Assembly (NCBI RefSeq): GCF_000812965.1
Contig: NZ_JSYN01000003.1
Coordinates: 1 to 64,000 of the forward strand
DNA from: Pedobacter kyungheensis
GTDB taxonomy: Bacteria; Bacteroidota; Bacteroidia; Sphingobacteriales; Sphingobacteriaceae
DNA length: 64,000 bases
Direction: 5' to 3'
The notes under the pieces were generated by a model. That model made no database searches. It had not been told where the DNA came from and was given only the letters and a program-made list of their open reading frames with translations. This document shows positions 8,901 through 18,061 of this stretch, in pieces (position 1 is the stretch's first letter; every line of letters begins with the position of its first letter). A program made the translations under genes and the position numbers.

Positions 8901-11900
8901 CGCCGCTTAAAGTTACATCTGCAGCATCAGCAGCCAGCACACCTGTTAAGGTTCTGGTTAAAATGGTGGCATTAGCCGATCCATCGTACACTTTATTTGC
9001 AGCTGTAATGTTTCCGGTAATGGTTAAACCAGTAATGTTGGCTGTAGTAGTAGCCACACCAGTTAGGCTATAGTTAGCTGCTTTTGCACCTGTAATGGCC
9101 ATACCTGTCGAAGTAACCGTTTTACCTGTGCCTACACTGGCTGTAGCAAAACTTGCTGTACCACCGGTTAAGGTAACATCTGCTACATCTCCGGCCAGTA
9201 CACCAGTTAAGGTTCTGGTTAATACGGTTGCTGTGGTGTTACCATCGTACACTTTATTATCGGCAGTAAAGTTACCACTGATGTTTTTAGCAGTGATGTT
9301 TGCAGTAGTTGCATTTACAGTTGTGATATTGTAATTACCTCCTTTAGCTCCTGCCAATACCAAACCTGATGCATTTACAGATTTGCCTGTACCTACGCTT
9401 TCGTTATTGAAGGTTGCTGTACCTCCGCTAACCGTTACATCAGCAACATCAGCGGCCAATACACCTGTTAAGGTTCTGGTTAAAATGTTGGCAGTAGCAT
9501 TGCCATCGTACACTTTATTGTCGGCAGTGAAGCTCGCAGTAAGGTCTTTAGCGGTTATATCGGCAATTGCTGTATTTACACTACCCAAAGTATAGTTGGC
9601 AGCTTTGGTTCCGCCCAAAGTCATTCCGGTAGCAGTAACCGTTTTACCGGTTCCTTTATCGGCATCGGCAAATGTTGCTGAACCTCCTGTCAAAGTAACA
9701 TCGGCAGCATCAGCAGCCAATATACCTGTTAAGGTTCTGGTTAAAATTACTGCATTGGTGGTACCATCGTACACTTTATTGCTAACCGTAAAGTTACCTG
9801 TTAAGGCCAGTCCGGTAATATTGGCTGTAGTTGTAGCCACGCCGGTTAAGTTATAGTTTTCGGCTTTGGTTCCATCCAAAGTCATTCCGGTTGAAGTAAC
9901 CGTTTTGCCTGTGCCTGCAGTTGCAGTTGCAAAAGTAGCTGTACCTCCAATTAAAGATACATCAGCAACGTCAGCTGGCACTACGCCGGTCAAACTTCTG
10001 GTTAAGATACTTGCTGTAGTATTACCATCGTATGCTTTGTTAGCAGCAGTGAAGGTTCCGGTGATATCTTTTGGTGTAATATTAGCTGTTGTGGTATTTA
10101 CAGCAAATAAAGTATAGTTACCAGCTTTAGCACCAGTTAATACCATACCGGTTGAAGTAACGTTTTTACCATTTCCGGTATTGATACCTCCGAAAGTTGC
10201 TGTACCACCAGTTAAGGTTACGTCTGCAATATCGGCAGGTAATACGCCTGCTAAAGTTCTGGTTAATATTGTTGCGGCATTGGTACCATCATATACTTTA
10301 TTATCGGCAGTAAAGCTACCCGTTAAGGCCAGGCCGGTAATGTTTGCAGTGGTTGTTGCAACAGATGATAAGGTATAGTTAGCTGCTTTGGTACCTCCTA
10401 AAGTCATACCTGCTGCAGTAACGGTTTTACCTGTACCTACATCGGCTGTACCAAAAGTAGCTGTACCACCAGTCAGGCTTACATCAGCTGCATCGGCAGG
10501 GAGTACACCGGTTAATGTTCTGGTTAATACGCTTGCTGTTGTATTGCCATCGTAAACTTTATTATCGGCTGTAAAGGCACCGGTTAAAGCTAAACCGGTA
10601 ATATTTGCGGTGGTAGTAGCTACACCTGTTAAGTTATAATTGGCAGCTTTGGTTCCGGTTAGGGTTAAGCCAGTTGCAGTAACGGTTTTGCCTGTACCGG
10701 CAATTTCATTATTGAAAGTAGCTGTACCACCTGTGGCAGATACATTTGATGCGTCGGCTGGTAGTACACCTGTTAAAGTTCTGGTTAAAATGGTAGCAGC
10801 ATTAGTACCATCGTAAGCTTTATTGCCAGCAGTAAAGTTTGCCGTAATATCTTTTGCAGTAATATCGGCTGTAGTGGTATTCACTGATGCTAAAGTATAG
10901 TTAGCAGCTTTAGTACCTCCCAGGATCATACCAGTTGAAGTAACCGTTTTGCCTGTTCCTTTATCAGCATCAGCAAAAGTAGCTGAGCCACCTGTTAAGG
11001 TTACATCAGCCACATCGGCAGGAAGTACGCCTGTTAAGGTTCTGGTCAATACATTAGCCGCGTTGTTTCCATCGTAAACTTTATTGTCGGCAGTGAAGTT
11101 ACCTGTAAGACTTAAACCAGTAATATTAGCCGTAGTTGTGGCTACACTGGTTAAATTGTAATTAGCAGCTTTTGCTCCACCTAAGGTCATGCCAGTCGCG
11201 GTAACTGTTTTTCCTGTGCCTGCTGTAGCTGTTGCGAAAGTAGCTGTTCCGCCTGTTAACGTTACATCGGCAACATCTCCGGCCAGTACACCAGTTAAGG
11301 TTCTCGTTAAAATACTCGCTGTGGTATTGCCATCGTAAGCTTTGTTATCGGCTGTGAAAGTTCCGCTAATGTCTTTTGCTGTAATGTCAGCAGTAGTTGT
11401 AGCGATTGAAGTTAAATTATAGTTACCTGCTTTCGTACCGGTAAGAGTAATGCCTGTTGCAGTAACAGTTTTACCTGTTGCTGCATTTTCATTATTAAAA
11501 GTAGCTGTACCTCCTGCTGCAGTTACATTTGCCAAGTCTCCTGCTACTACTCCAACTAATCCCCTGCCGCTAAGCGTAGCGGTATTATTCCCATCGTATC
11601 TCTTATTGCCAGCAGTTATAGTTCCGGTGATATCTTTCTTGGTAATATCAGCAGTGGTTGTTGTCACAGATGATAAAGTATAGTTAGCTGCTTTGGTTCC
11701 CCCTAAAGTCATACCTGTTGCTGTAACGGTTTTACCATTTGCTACATCAGCAGTACCGAAGGCAGCTGTACCACCTGTTAAGTTTACATCAGCCACATCG
11801 GCAGGGAGTACACCGGTTAGCGTTCTGGTTAATACGCTTGCTGTGGTATTGCCATCATAAACTTTATTATCAGCGGTAAAAGCTCCGGTTAAAGTAAGGC

Positions 11901-14900
11901 CTGTAATGTTGGCCGTAGCAGTAGCAACCCCAGTTAAATTATAGTTGCTTGCTCTGGTTCCGGTTAAAGTTATACCCGTTGCGGTAACCGTTTTACCGGT
12001 ACCAACACTTTCATTATTAAAAGTAGCAGTACCACCAGTGGCAGATACATTTGCTGCATCAGCAGGTAATACTCCTGTTAGTGTTCTGGTTAAGATCGTG
12101 GCCGTATTGTTACCGTCGTAAGCTTTATTACCCGCTGTAAAATTACCTGTAACATCTTTAGCTGTAATGTTAGCTATAGTAGTATTAATCGTTGATAAGG
12201 TATAGTTAGCAGCTTTAGTTCCTCCAAGGGTCATGCCCGATGCGGTTACTGTTTTACCATTAGCCACATTTTCATTATTAAAAGTTGCTGAGCCACCAGT
12301 TAGTGAAACATTTGCCGCATCAGCCGGAAGCACCCCAGTTAACGTCCTGGTTAAAATGGTTGCTGTATTATTACCATCGTATACTTTATTATCAGCAGTA
12401 AAATTACCGGTTAAGGTTAAACCTGTAATGTTAGCTGTAGTAGTAGTTACGCTGTTTAAGTTATAATTACCTGCTTTTGTTCCCGTTAAAGTCATTCCTG
12501 TAGCGGTAACTGTTTTACCATTGGCAACATCAGCTGTATTAAAAGTAGCAGTTCCGCCAGTTAAAGTAACATCGGCAAGATCACCGGCCAGCACACCTGT
12601 TAAGCTTCTTGTTAAAATACTTGCTGTGGTATTGCCATCGTAAGCTTTGTTATCAGCAGTGAAGCTTCCGGTAATGTTCAGTTTTGAAATACTTGCAGTG
12701 GTTGTTGCTACGCCTGTTAAGTTATAGTTACCTGCTTTGGTTCCCGCAAGTGCCATACCTGTGCTTGTAACCGTTTTTCCTACTCCTACTATTTCATCAC
12801 TAAATGTAGCTGTACCACCTGTTAAACTTACTGTTGCTGCATCGGCAGGTAATACGCCTACTAAACTTCGGCCTGAAATCGTAGCATTTGCATTCCCATC
12901 GTAAGCTTTATCAGAGGCAGTAAAGGTACCGCTGATATCAAGCTTGGTAATGTTAGCTGTGGTGGTTGCAACACCCGTTAAGTTATAGTTAGCCGCTTTC
13001 GTTCCACCTAAGGTCATGCCAGTTGCAGTTACAGTTTTGCCATTGGCAACATCGGCTGTGCCGAAAGCAGCTGTGCCACCAGTCAGGTTTACATCGCTTG
13101 CATCTGCAGGTAATACCCCTGTTAAGGTTTTGGTTAATATACTTGTGGTGGTATTGCCATCATAAGTTTTATCCGACGCGGTGAAAGTACCACTAATATC
13201 AGCCTTAGTTATGCTACCAGTAGTTGAAGCTGTTGTAGTGGTAAGGTTATAATTATTTTTTGCACTACCTGCCAAAGCAAAAGTATTGACAGTAACTGTT
13301 TTTCCACTACCTACTGCCGGAGTATCATAACTGGCTATACCTGATGCACTCACAATATCTCCCCCTACTTTTCCCACTAGGTTATAATTGCTTGCAGCCA
13401 AAAATGCCGTTGTACTGTTATCGTAAGTTTTGGTAATTACCGGCGCTGCATTTAACGTAAGGGTTAAATCCTTTTTATTTACGGTTAAGGTTTTGGTTAC
13501 TGTAGTTGCAGCATTATAATTGCTGTTTCCGGCCTGAGTGGCTGTAATAACACTTGTACCTGCACCTACTATGGTTACTGTATTGCCCGAAATAGTGGCA
13601 ACAGTTGTTGTTCCTGAGGAGTAGGTTATTGGCAAATTGCCATCGGTATTAGCTGTTAATGTAAAGGATGCATCGCCATAGGTTTTAGTCTGATCGGCGA
13701 GCGTAATGGTTTGATTGGCCTTAGCAATGACAATGGAATAAGATTTTGTTCCTGTATTGGCTGTGGCACAATTATCGGTAGCTTTAATATCAAAATTATA
13801 GGTACCGGCCAAAGTAGGTGTTCCGCTAATTACACCAGTAGCCGATGCTAAGGTGAGTCCGTTAGGTAATGCCCCTGAATTTACTGTGTACGTAAAAGTA
13901 CCACTTCCACCCGATGTAACATTTGCTGTCTGACTATATGCTGTATTATAGGTACCACCAGCCAGGGTAGCATTGAAGGTTAAGGTAGGATTTAAAAGTG
14001 TTAAGTTGGCTGCATTAGAAGTTAAACCATTGGCACCTGAAAGCACAACCCTGTATTGACGACCTCCCAATGTTGTGGCGTTGGTAATAGTCAATGTAGC
14101 GGTTTTGGTACCGGTGTAAAGTCCACCTTCGGTTAAATTATTGAATGTTGTTCCATCAGTACTTTCCTGCCATTGGTAAGCGCATACATTGCTGGCCACT
14201 ACAGTAAAGGTAGGCGAAGTGCCAGGACAAATATTATTGCGATCGGCAGGATGGGTAGTAATGCTTACTCCAATAACCGTATATACTTCGGCTGTAACAG
14301 AAGGGTTCCATGGATTACCAGTACCTTCAATCTCCCAATTACCGGGGGTATTTATAGCATTCAGTAATGCACTAGCTGTTCCTGTTTTTAAGTTTGCAGT
14401 TTTATTATATCGGGCAATTTGGGCTGCAGGGAATGAAGGATCACCCGGATCGCCCAGCCTGATACCCAGATTTTGTGCGCCGCTGGCCAGAGCAGCAGGT
14501 AACATTGATCTTTCAGCAGCCGTAGTGGTATTAGATAAGGTTGCATCCCAGTATGTAGCTGCTAAGGGGTCTCTGTTGATACTGATACCTGCCAAAAATG
14601 TAGGACTGGCAACAGTGTTCACAAACGCAAACAACTGATCTCCAGATATTTCAGCCAAACTCATATGTTCGGCAGGTGTAACATTTAAAACCGTAGTATT
14701 ATAAGAATCCTGTTGTATTGCAATTGTACCGCGGGGAGTTCCTGCACGCGATTTAGCTGTAAGGATGTACTTACAGGTAACAATCACCTCGGTACCTGCA
14801 GTGTATGCTACATCCGCCGTCCATTTTAATATGGCATCACTTCTACCTTTATCGGCTGGTTGAAAAGCATTGGCACTTGTCCAGCCCAGATCGGTAAAAT

Positions 14901-15117
14901 AAATAACCTGGCCAGCAGGTATATCTTTCAATATCATAAAAGAGAAAGAGTCGTCTACTGTGGCGCCATTTACACCATCATCTAACTGATTATAGCCAGT
15001 AAAGACTAAATCGCCAGGGCCCAGCGTACATTGTGCTGAGGCAGAAAATCCAAAGCATAGAGCCAGACAAAAAGGTACTAAATACCTTAACAGTTGTTTA
15101 CGTAAGAGTGCTTTCAT
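5953..15117 (-). CDS. Giant T9SS cargo protein with about 24 YDG repeats and gliding-motility C-terminal domain
   Basis: A 3054-residue secreted protein. In order it has: a signal peptide ending ASAQ (about 1-29); an unnamed N-terminal module with DIPAGQVIYFTDLGW (about 30-280); an Ig-like domain (about 285-375); a putative-Ig module with LPNGLTLASATGVISGTP (about 378-465); an MBG-like module; about 24 repeats of 87 residues carrying YDG (about 560-2640); two MBG-type modules with KVYGAADPALTY; two further Ig-like modules; and a CHU_C/type B sorting domain starting near NVITPNGDGKNDTW (about 2965-3054). The architecture predicts a long surface fibre or adhesin exported by type IX secretion with the adjacent SprF-like protein. 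It is 31 bases after the periplasmic-binding-fold gene. Its ligand is unknown. Confidence 0.93.
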   Translation of the reverse strand: MKALLRKQLLRYLVPFCLALCFGFSASAQCTLGPGDLVFTGYNQLDDGVNGATVDDSFSFMILKDIPAGQVIYFTDLGWTSANAFQPADKGRSDAILKWTADVAYTAGTEVIVTCKYILTAKSRAGTPRGTIAIQQDSYNTTVLNVTPAEHMSLAEISGDQLFAFVNTVASPTFLAGISINRDPLAATYWDATLSNTTTAAERSMLPAALASGAQNLGIRLGDPGDPSFPAAQIARYNKTANLKTGTASALLNAINTPGNWEIEGTGNPWNPSVTAEVYTVIGVSITTHPADRNNICPGTSPTFTVVASNVCAYQWQESTDGTTFNNLTEGGLYTGTKTATLTITNATTLGGRQYRVVLSGANGLTSNAANLTLLNPTLTFNATLAGGTYNTAYSQTANVTSGGSGTFTYTVNSGALPNGLTLASATGVISGTPTLAGTYNFDIKATDNCATANTGTKSYSIVIAKANQTITLADQTKTYGDASFTLTANTDGNLPITYSSGTTTVATISGNTVTIVGAGTSVITATQAGNSNYNAATTVTKTLTVNKKDLTLTLNAAPVITKTYDNSTTAFLAASNYNLVGKVGGDIVSASGIASYDTPAVGSGKTVTVNTFALAGSAKNNYNLTTTTASTTGSITKADISGTFTASDKTYDGNTTTSILTKTLTGVLPADASDVNLTGGTAAFGTADVANGKTVTATGMTLGGTKAANYNLTGVATTTANITKLDISGTFTASDKAYDGNANATISGRSLVGVLPADAATVSLTGGTATFSDEIVGVGKTVTSTGMALAGTKAGNYNLTGVATTTASISKLNITGSFTADNKAYDGNTTASILTRSLTGVLAGDLADVTLTGGTATFNTADVANGKTVTATGMTLTGTKAGNYNLNSVTTTTANITGLTLTGNFTADNKVYDGNNTATILTRTLTGVLPADAANVSLTGGSATFNNENVANGKTVTASGMTLGGTKAANYTLSTINTTIANITAKDVTGNFTAGNKAYDGNNTATILTRTLTGVLPADAANVSATGGTATFNNESVGTGKTVTATGITLTGTRASNYNLTGVATATANITGLTLTGAFTADNKVYDGNTTASVLTRTLTGVLPADVADVNLTGGTAAFGTADVANGKTVTATGMTLGGTKAANYTLSSVTTTTADITKKDITGTITAGNKRYDGNNTATLSGRGLVGVVAGDLANVTAAGGTATFNNENAATGKTVTATGITLTGTKAGNYNLTSIATTTADITAKDISGTFTADNKAYDGNTTASILTRTLTGVLAGDVADVTLTGGTATFATATAGTGKTVTATGMTLGGAKAANYNLTSVATTTANITGLSLTGNFTADNKVYDGNNAANVLTRTLTGVLPADVADVTLTGGSATFADADKGTGKTVTSTGMILGGTKAANYTLASVNTTTADITAKDITANFTAGNKAYDGTNAATILTRTLTGVLPADASNVSATGGTATFNNEIAGTGKTVTATGLTLTGTKAANYNLTGVATTTANITGLALTGAFTADNKVYDGNTTASVLTRTLTGVLPADAADVSLTGGTATFGTADVGTGKTVTAAGMTLGGTKAANYTLSSVATTTANITGLALTGSFTADNKVYDGTNAATILTRTLAGVLPADIADVTLTGGTATFGGINTGNGKNVTSTGMVLTGAKAGNYTLFAVNTTTANITPKDITGTFTAANKAYDGNTTASILTRSLTGVVPADVADVSLIGGTATFATATAGTGKTVTSTGMTLDGTKAENYNLTGVATTTANITGLALTGNFTVSNKVYDGTTNAVILTRTLTGILAADAADVTLTGGSATFADADKGTGKTVTATGMTLGGTKAANYTLGSVNTAIADITAKDLTASFTADNKVYDGNATANILTRTLTGVLAADVADVTVSGGTATFNNESVGTGKSVNASGLVLAGAKGGNYNITTVNATTANITAKNISGNFTADNKVYDGNTTATVLTRTLTGVLAGDVADVTLTGGTASFATASVGTGKTVTSTGMAITGAKAANYSLTGVATTTANITGLTITGNITAANKVYDGSANATILTRTLTGVLAADAADVTLSGGTATFADANKGTGKTVTATGLALTGAKAANYTLASVGTTTADITAKDIAGNFTADNKVYDGNTTASILTRTLTGVLAGDVADVTLTGGTASFATASIGTGKTVTSTGMSLSGSKAANYNLTGVGTATANITGLTITGNFTADNKVYDGNATATVLTRTLTGVLPADAADVTLTGGTASFADANKGAGKTVTAAGMTITGTKAANYTLSSVATTTADITAKDIAGNFTADSKVYDGATTANILTRTLTGVLAADVADVTLTGGTANFANANVGTAKTVSATGLTLTGAKAANYNLTGVANTTANITAKNIAGAFTADNKAYDGNTTATILTRTLTGVITADIADVTLSGGTASFADANIGTGKTVTSTGMVLAGSKAANYNLTGVATTTANIGVKTITGSFTADNKVYDGNTTATVLTRSLAGVLTADAADVTLTGGTASFADANVATGKTVTSTGMALTGAKAANYSLTSVATTTAAITAKTVNGSITASNKVYDGTTTAAITGRTLTGVLTADVADVSLTGGTATFADKNVGTAKVVTGAGLLLSGAKAANYTLASVATTTANISVKPITVTADAKTKVYGAADPALTYTLSAGALATGDNTTGALSRAAGEVVGTYAIAQNTLSAGSNYTITYVPANLEITRKALVITADNKNKNFGAANPALTASYSGFVGTETAAVLTSPVVLSTTATTTSSAGNYPITASGAAAANYSITYVAGTLTINPTAQTITFAALPNKLDTDGTFTLTATASSGLPVTYTSSNPTVARIINGNQVEILKAGVINITASQAGNADYQAATNVVQSFTVIENPPPVITITSNKGNSISKGEVAVLTASGALTYQWSNANGILSGQNNALLTVRPSQTTTYTVTGFNQYGRSSTKTFTLEVRADYQVLNIMNVITPNGDGKNDTWKVENIDMYPNNTVKVFDRSGKLVFEMKGYDNSWGGTFRGSVLPEGAYYYIIDFGPGVGVRKGYITIVGQQ
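7160..13480 (-). repeat. Intragenic 261-bp repeat array encoding YDG domains
   Basis: Within the giant gene the codons for the KVYDGN motif recur every 261 bases, for example near 7414 and 7675, and up to about 13430. That distance fits 23 intervals, so 24 units; the most upstream has YDN instead of YDG. Linkers between units alternate repeatedly between an ITGLxLTG type and an ITAKDI type, giving a 522-bp higher-order period over much of the array. Such DNA is prone to copy-number change and assembly collapse. Confidence 0.92.
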
Positions 15118-15148
15118 AGAGAGCGCTGATTTGGGATAATTAATATTT

Positions 15149-16294
15149 TTATGAGCAGAGGTAAGTATTCAACCATCCTGTTGAAATCCCTACTATTTTC
15201 TGCTCGATCATTCTGTTAAAAGATGCTTCTACTGCATCGAGGTTAAGCGTTTGAAGGTGTTGTGTTTCTCCTGCCGTAATATTGACATAATACAACGGAT
15301 TTATGTATTGGTGACTACCGGTATGCAATTGCATCGTTCCTTTGGCCCCGGTAAGTTTTTTATCGGAAAGTAATTTAATTATGTTTTGAGGATCATTGGT
15401 ACCGTTTTTACGTACACCTGCAATGGCCTCAAGAATTAGGGCAGTATCCCAGCCCAATACGCCAAAGCTATCTGGTACCCGGCTTGTGCGGCTTTGAAAT
15501 GCAGCAGAATACTGCTCATTCTCAGCTAAAGGATTATGAAGAAACCAGGATGTAAAGCCTTCAACATCAAAACAATTAACGGTATCGGTTAAGGCCCCCG
15601 ATTCCTCTACCATTACCGGACTTCCATAGAAAGTAACAGCCGTATTAACTTTTGTTTTATTTATCTGGCTGTGAATCTCGGCAACAAGTTCTCCGCTTAA
15701 TACGGTTAAAAATGCTTTTATTTCTTCATCCTGAGCTAAAAAGGATACCAATGGTGAAGCATCGAAGTTACTTTTTAACTGGTGGCCAACTAAATTAAAG
15801 CCGATTTTTTCGCCGGTACTTGAAAAGGAAGTTGAAATGGCGTGGCACAACGAATAACCCCCATCATAATAAGAGCTGATGAAAGCTGCTTTCTGGTGTT
15901 CTTTTGTAATCTTTTCGCCGGTACACCAGCTTCCTAATGCGCTACTTAAATGATGGTGAATTACATTTGGATGTCCCTCCCAGGTTTGAGGGTATTTAGC
16001 ACCATGGTTAACCACAATCAATAATTTGTTTAGGGCTTTAACCAGTGGAAATAACCCCTCAATAACCGGAAAATCGGCATAAACAACCAGCAAATCTACC
16101 TGATGCTGCATGAATAGTTCCTCGGCTTTTTGTTCGATTATCAATTCATCTATGCCAAATCCGATATTTGCAGTTATCAAGGCAATTTCACCCGTCAGGC
16201 CATGTTGCTCCAAAAACGCATGAATCCCATCCATAAAGCTAAAAGCAATTAGTGGATGGGTAGTAGAACGAGGTAATAATAAACCTACTTTCAT
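15149..16294 (-). CDS. Periplasmic-binding-fold (Peripla_BP_6-like) protein without signal peptide
   Basis: A 381-residue protein resembling type 1 solute-binding proteins of branched-chain amino acid ABC transporters. It starts MKVGLLLPRSTTHPLIAFSF, giving the first Rossmann strand and binding loop at once, with later features such as AAFISSYYDGGYS, FGVLGWDTALILEAIAG and a closing LTGAKGTMQLH. No signal peptide or lipobox precedes the domain and there are no ABC permease or ATPase genes nearby, so a transport role is doubtful. It lies 19 bases after the last tail-collar gene and 31 before the giant protein gene. A cytoplasmic sensor, chaperone or assembly role in that system is inference. 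Confidence 0.75.
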   Translation of the reverse strand: MKVGLLLPRSTTHPLIAFSFMDGIHAFLEQHGLTGEIALITANIGFGIDELIIEQKAEELFMQHQVDLLVVYADFPVIEGLFPLVKALNKLLIVVNHGAKYPQTWEGHPNVIHHHLSSALGSWCTGEKITKEHQKAAFISSYYDGGYSLCHAISTSFSSTGEKIGFNLVGHQLKSNFDASPLVSFLAQDEEIKAFLTVLSGELVAEIHSQINKTKVNTAVTFYGSPVMVEESGALTDTVNCFDVEGFTSWFLHNPLAENEQYSAAFQSRTSRVPDSFGVLGWDTALILEAIAGVRKNGTNDPQNIIKLLSDKKLTGAKGTMQLHTGSHQYINPLYYVNITAGETQHLQTLNLDAVEASFNRMIEQKIVGISTGWLNTYLCS

Positions 16295-16313
16295 TTGTTT
16301 TATATTTACCTGA

Positions 16314-16862
16314 TTAGTTTGATGTAGGATAAACGCCGAATAAAGAAATGATAAAATTTATTGCTAAATAAGGCTGCATATTATTGTGTGGTTGCGAACC
16401 TCCCTGTGGTGCGAGCGATGTTGTAGAAGCAAGTGGTGCCATCTTTAACCCGCTCGAAGTTTTACTGAAAAATTTCTTCAAGGGTGCAATTCCTATCGCG
16501 TGATTATCAGGAGAAGAAAAGTTACCTGAAGAATCACCGCGGGTCATGAGTGTTAACTCCCCGTTAATGGTATGTTGATGGGCGGGCATTTGATTCACAG
16601 TTAAGGTAACCGATTCGACTCCAGCCATCTGTCCTATTGTATAAGTTACTCCTGACGACGTACCCATGTGTACAGGTACGCGTCCGTTTAGGTTAGGCAG
16701 TCCAAAAGTAGTCTGCCCATCCCCACCATAAGTGGTACCTATCAAGTTATATAATACATCATTTTCTGCAATAGAAAGTAACTGACCGCTACATAAAGCC
16801 CATCCTGCAGGGGCAAAATTGCCTCCAAACATTCTAATTTCTCCAACGTATGGTGTTGCCAT
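16314..16862 (-). CDS. Phage tail-collar domain protein (MdpB-like), copy 3
   Basis: A 182-residue protein of the Tail Collar family, often labelled microcystin-dependent protein. It starts directly with the collar motif (GEIRMFGGNFAPAGWALCSG), continues with IGTTYGGDGQTTFGLPNLNG, and has a histidine motif MPAHQHTING followed by QPHNNMQPYLAINFIISLFG at the end. There is no signal peptide. Two paralogues precede it in the same operon (gap 24 bases) and the periplasmic-binding-fold gene follows 19 bases later. In phages such domains sit in short tail fibres; the bacterial role is not established. Confidence 0.88.
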   Translation of the reverse strand: MATPYVGEIRMFGGNFAPAGWALCSGQLLSIAENDVLYNLIGTTYGGDGQTTFGLPNLNGRVPVHMGTSSGVTYTIGQMAGVESVTLTVNQMPAHQHTINGELTLMTRGDSSGNFSSPDNHAIGIAPLKKFFSKTSSGLKMAPLASTTSLAPQGGSQPHNNMQPYLAINFIISLFGVYPTSN

Positions 16863-16886
16863 AATTTCTTTTATTTATTAATTAGT

Positions 16887-17435
16887 TTAACTTCTAGCCG
16901 GAAATACTCCCCGTAAGGCCACAACAAATGATACTGCTAAATACGGCTGCATATTATTGTGTGGTAAGCTATTACCTACAAATTCGGTTGTTGAATTTAA
17001 GGTAACATTAAGCGGGGTCATAAAATTAGCACCTGCGGTATTGGAATATAGGTTAGTTGGCGCTGCATTTGCCGGAAAAGACCCTATAGCAGTAGCAGTT
17101 AGCGGAGTGGTACCTGTGCCTATAGCCACCTGTAAAGTGTGCGTATGTGAAGGCATTTCGCTTGAAAGCAAGGTTACATTGGTTGAACCTGATGTCTGAC
17201 CAAGATCATATATTGATCCGGTATTACTTTGCCCCTGCCCTAGCGGTACCGAGCCCTGCAAGTTAGGTAAGGCGAAATTACTCATTCCATTTCCACCATA
17301 ATATGTACCTAACAAAGAAAACAATGCGGTATTTTGAGATATTGGTAGCAACTGACCATTGCAAAGTGCTGTATTTACTGGTGCAAAATTACCGGCGAAC
17401 ATAAATATTTCGCCTACAAAAGCTTCTGATGGCAT
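16887..17435 (-). CDS. Phage tail-collar domain protein (MdpB-like), copy 2
   Basis: A 182-residue paralogue of the two flanking genes, with the same ordered landmarks: GEIFMFAGNFAPVNTALCNG, LLGTYYGGNGMSNFALPNLQ, MPSHTHTLQV and LPHNNMQPYLAVSFVVALRG. The conserved HxH and HNNMQPY segments could hold a metal or structure a trimer, as known for some phage fibre tips. It is 12 bases downstream of copy 1 and 24 upstream of copy 3, so the three are almost certainly co-transcribed. The sequences diverge most in the variable segment between the histidine motif and the C-terminus, the likely functional tip. Confidence 0.88.
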   Translation of the reverse strand: MPSEAFVGEIFMFAGNFAPVNTALCNGQLLPISQNTALFSLLGTYYGGNGMSNFALPNLQGSVPLGQGQSNTGSIYDLGQTSGSTNVTLLSSEMPSHTHTLQVAIGTGTTPLTATAIGSFPANAAPTNLYSNTAGANFMTPLNVTLNSTTEFVGNSLPHNNMQPYLAVSFVVALRGVFPARS

Positions 17436-17447
17436 AATTCGTTTTAA

Positions 17448-17984
17448 TTAATTTCGTGAAGGAAAAATACCCTGAAGGGCAATAATAAAATTGAGTACTG
17501 TGTAAGGCTGCATATTGGTGTGCGGCTGGCTACCACCAATTACAGCTGTAGTAATGGGTGCAATATTTCCCATACTGGTGTCCGGAACATTAGTAAACCT
17601 TTTTGTTTCAGCAGTATTCTCGGCAAAATAATTATTCTCGGGGGCCGTCTGATTAGCTACCGTACCTGTTTTTGCCTTTACCTCACCAGGTGTAACAAGG
17701 TGAGCATGCTGAGGCATTTCTGCTGTTGTAAGGGTATGGGTGGCAGCACCCCCTGTTTGCCCCAACACAATGTTATTTCCCCAATGCATGGGCACTTTAC
17801 CTCTAAAATCAGGGAGTGCAAAAGTGGTTACACCGTTTCCACCATAGGTGGTTCCTAAAATAGAAAACAGTGCTTGATTTTGTTGTATGGGTAGTAATTG
17901 TCCATTACACATTGCCCAACCTCGTGGGGCAAAATTAAATGATACAATGCTCACCTCGCCGAGGTATTGATCGTCTGCTGGCAT
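17448..17984 (-). CDS. Phage tail-collar domain protein (MdpB-like), copy 1
   Basis: A 178-residue collar protein and the first gene of the run. The frame is open to 18065, but the Met at 17984 (MPADDQYLGEVSIVSF) aligns with the starts of the two paralogues. The extension would add a hydrophobic stretch they lack, so I choose 17984. Landmarks are FNFAPRGWAMCNGQLLPI, LGTTYGGNGVTTFALPDFRG, MPQHAHLV and QPHTNMQPYTVLNFIIALQG. The promoter must lie in the 161-base gap shared with the divergent phosphoesterase-like gene. No neighbouring phage structural, lysis or integration genes exist, so this is not a prophage remnant by content. Confidence 0.87.
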   Translation of the reverse strand: MPADDQYLGEVSIVSFNFAPRGWAMCNGQLLPIQQNQALFSILGTTYGGNGVTTFALPDFRGKVPMHWGNNIVLGQTGGAATHTLTTAEMPQHAHLVTPGEVKAKTGTVANQTAPENNYFAENTAETKRFTNVPDTSMGNIAPITTAVIGGSQPHTNMQPYTVLNFIIALQGIFPSRN

Positions 17985-18061
17985 GATGTTGAGAGTTTGG
18001 GATGATTTATGTGTGTAAATGTAAAGGAAAGTTTTCACAACTAGCAAAAAAAATATCAAAA

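Noticed and set aside
8300..12466. Series of plus-strand open frames of 65-86 residues rich in Val, Pro and Ala inside the giant gene
   Set aside because: They recur once per 261-bp repeat and mirror the codon pattern of the YDG units on the opposite strand; they are shadows, not genes.
5953..15117. Frameshift or assembly error in the giant gene
   Set aside because: One frame stays open for 9.1 kb with regular repeats, signal peptide and C-terminal domain intact. Copy number may still be wrong because of repeat collapse.
16314..17984. Prophage remnant indicated by tail-collar proteins
   Set aside because: No capsid, terminase, portal, lysis or integrase genes are present, and three paralogues in an operon with surface-protein genes fit a cellular system better.
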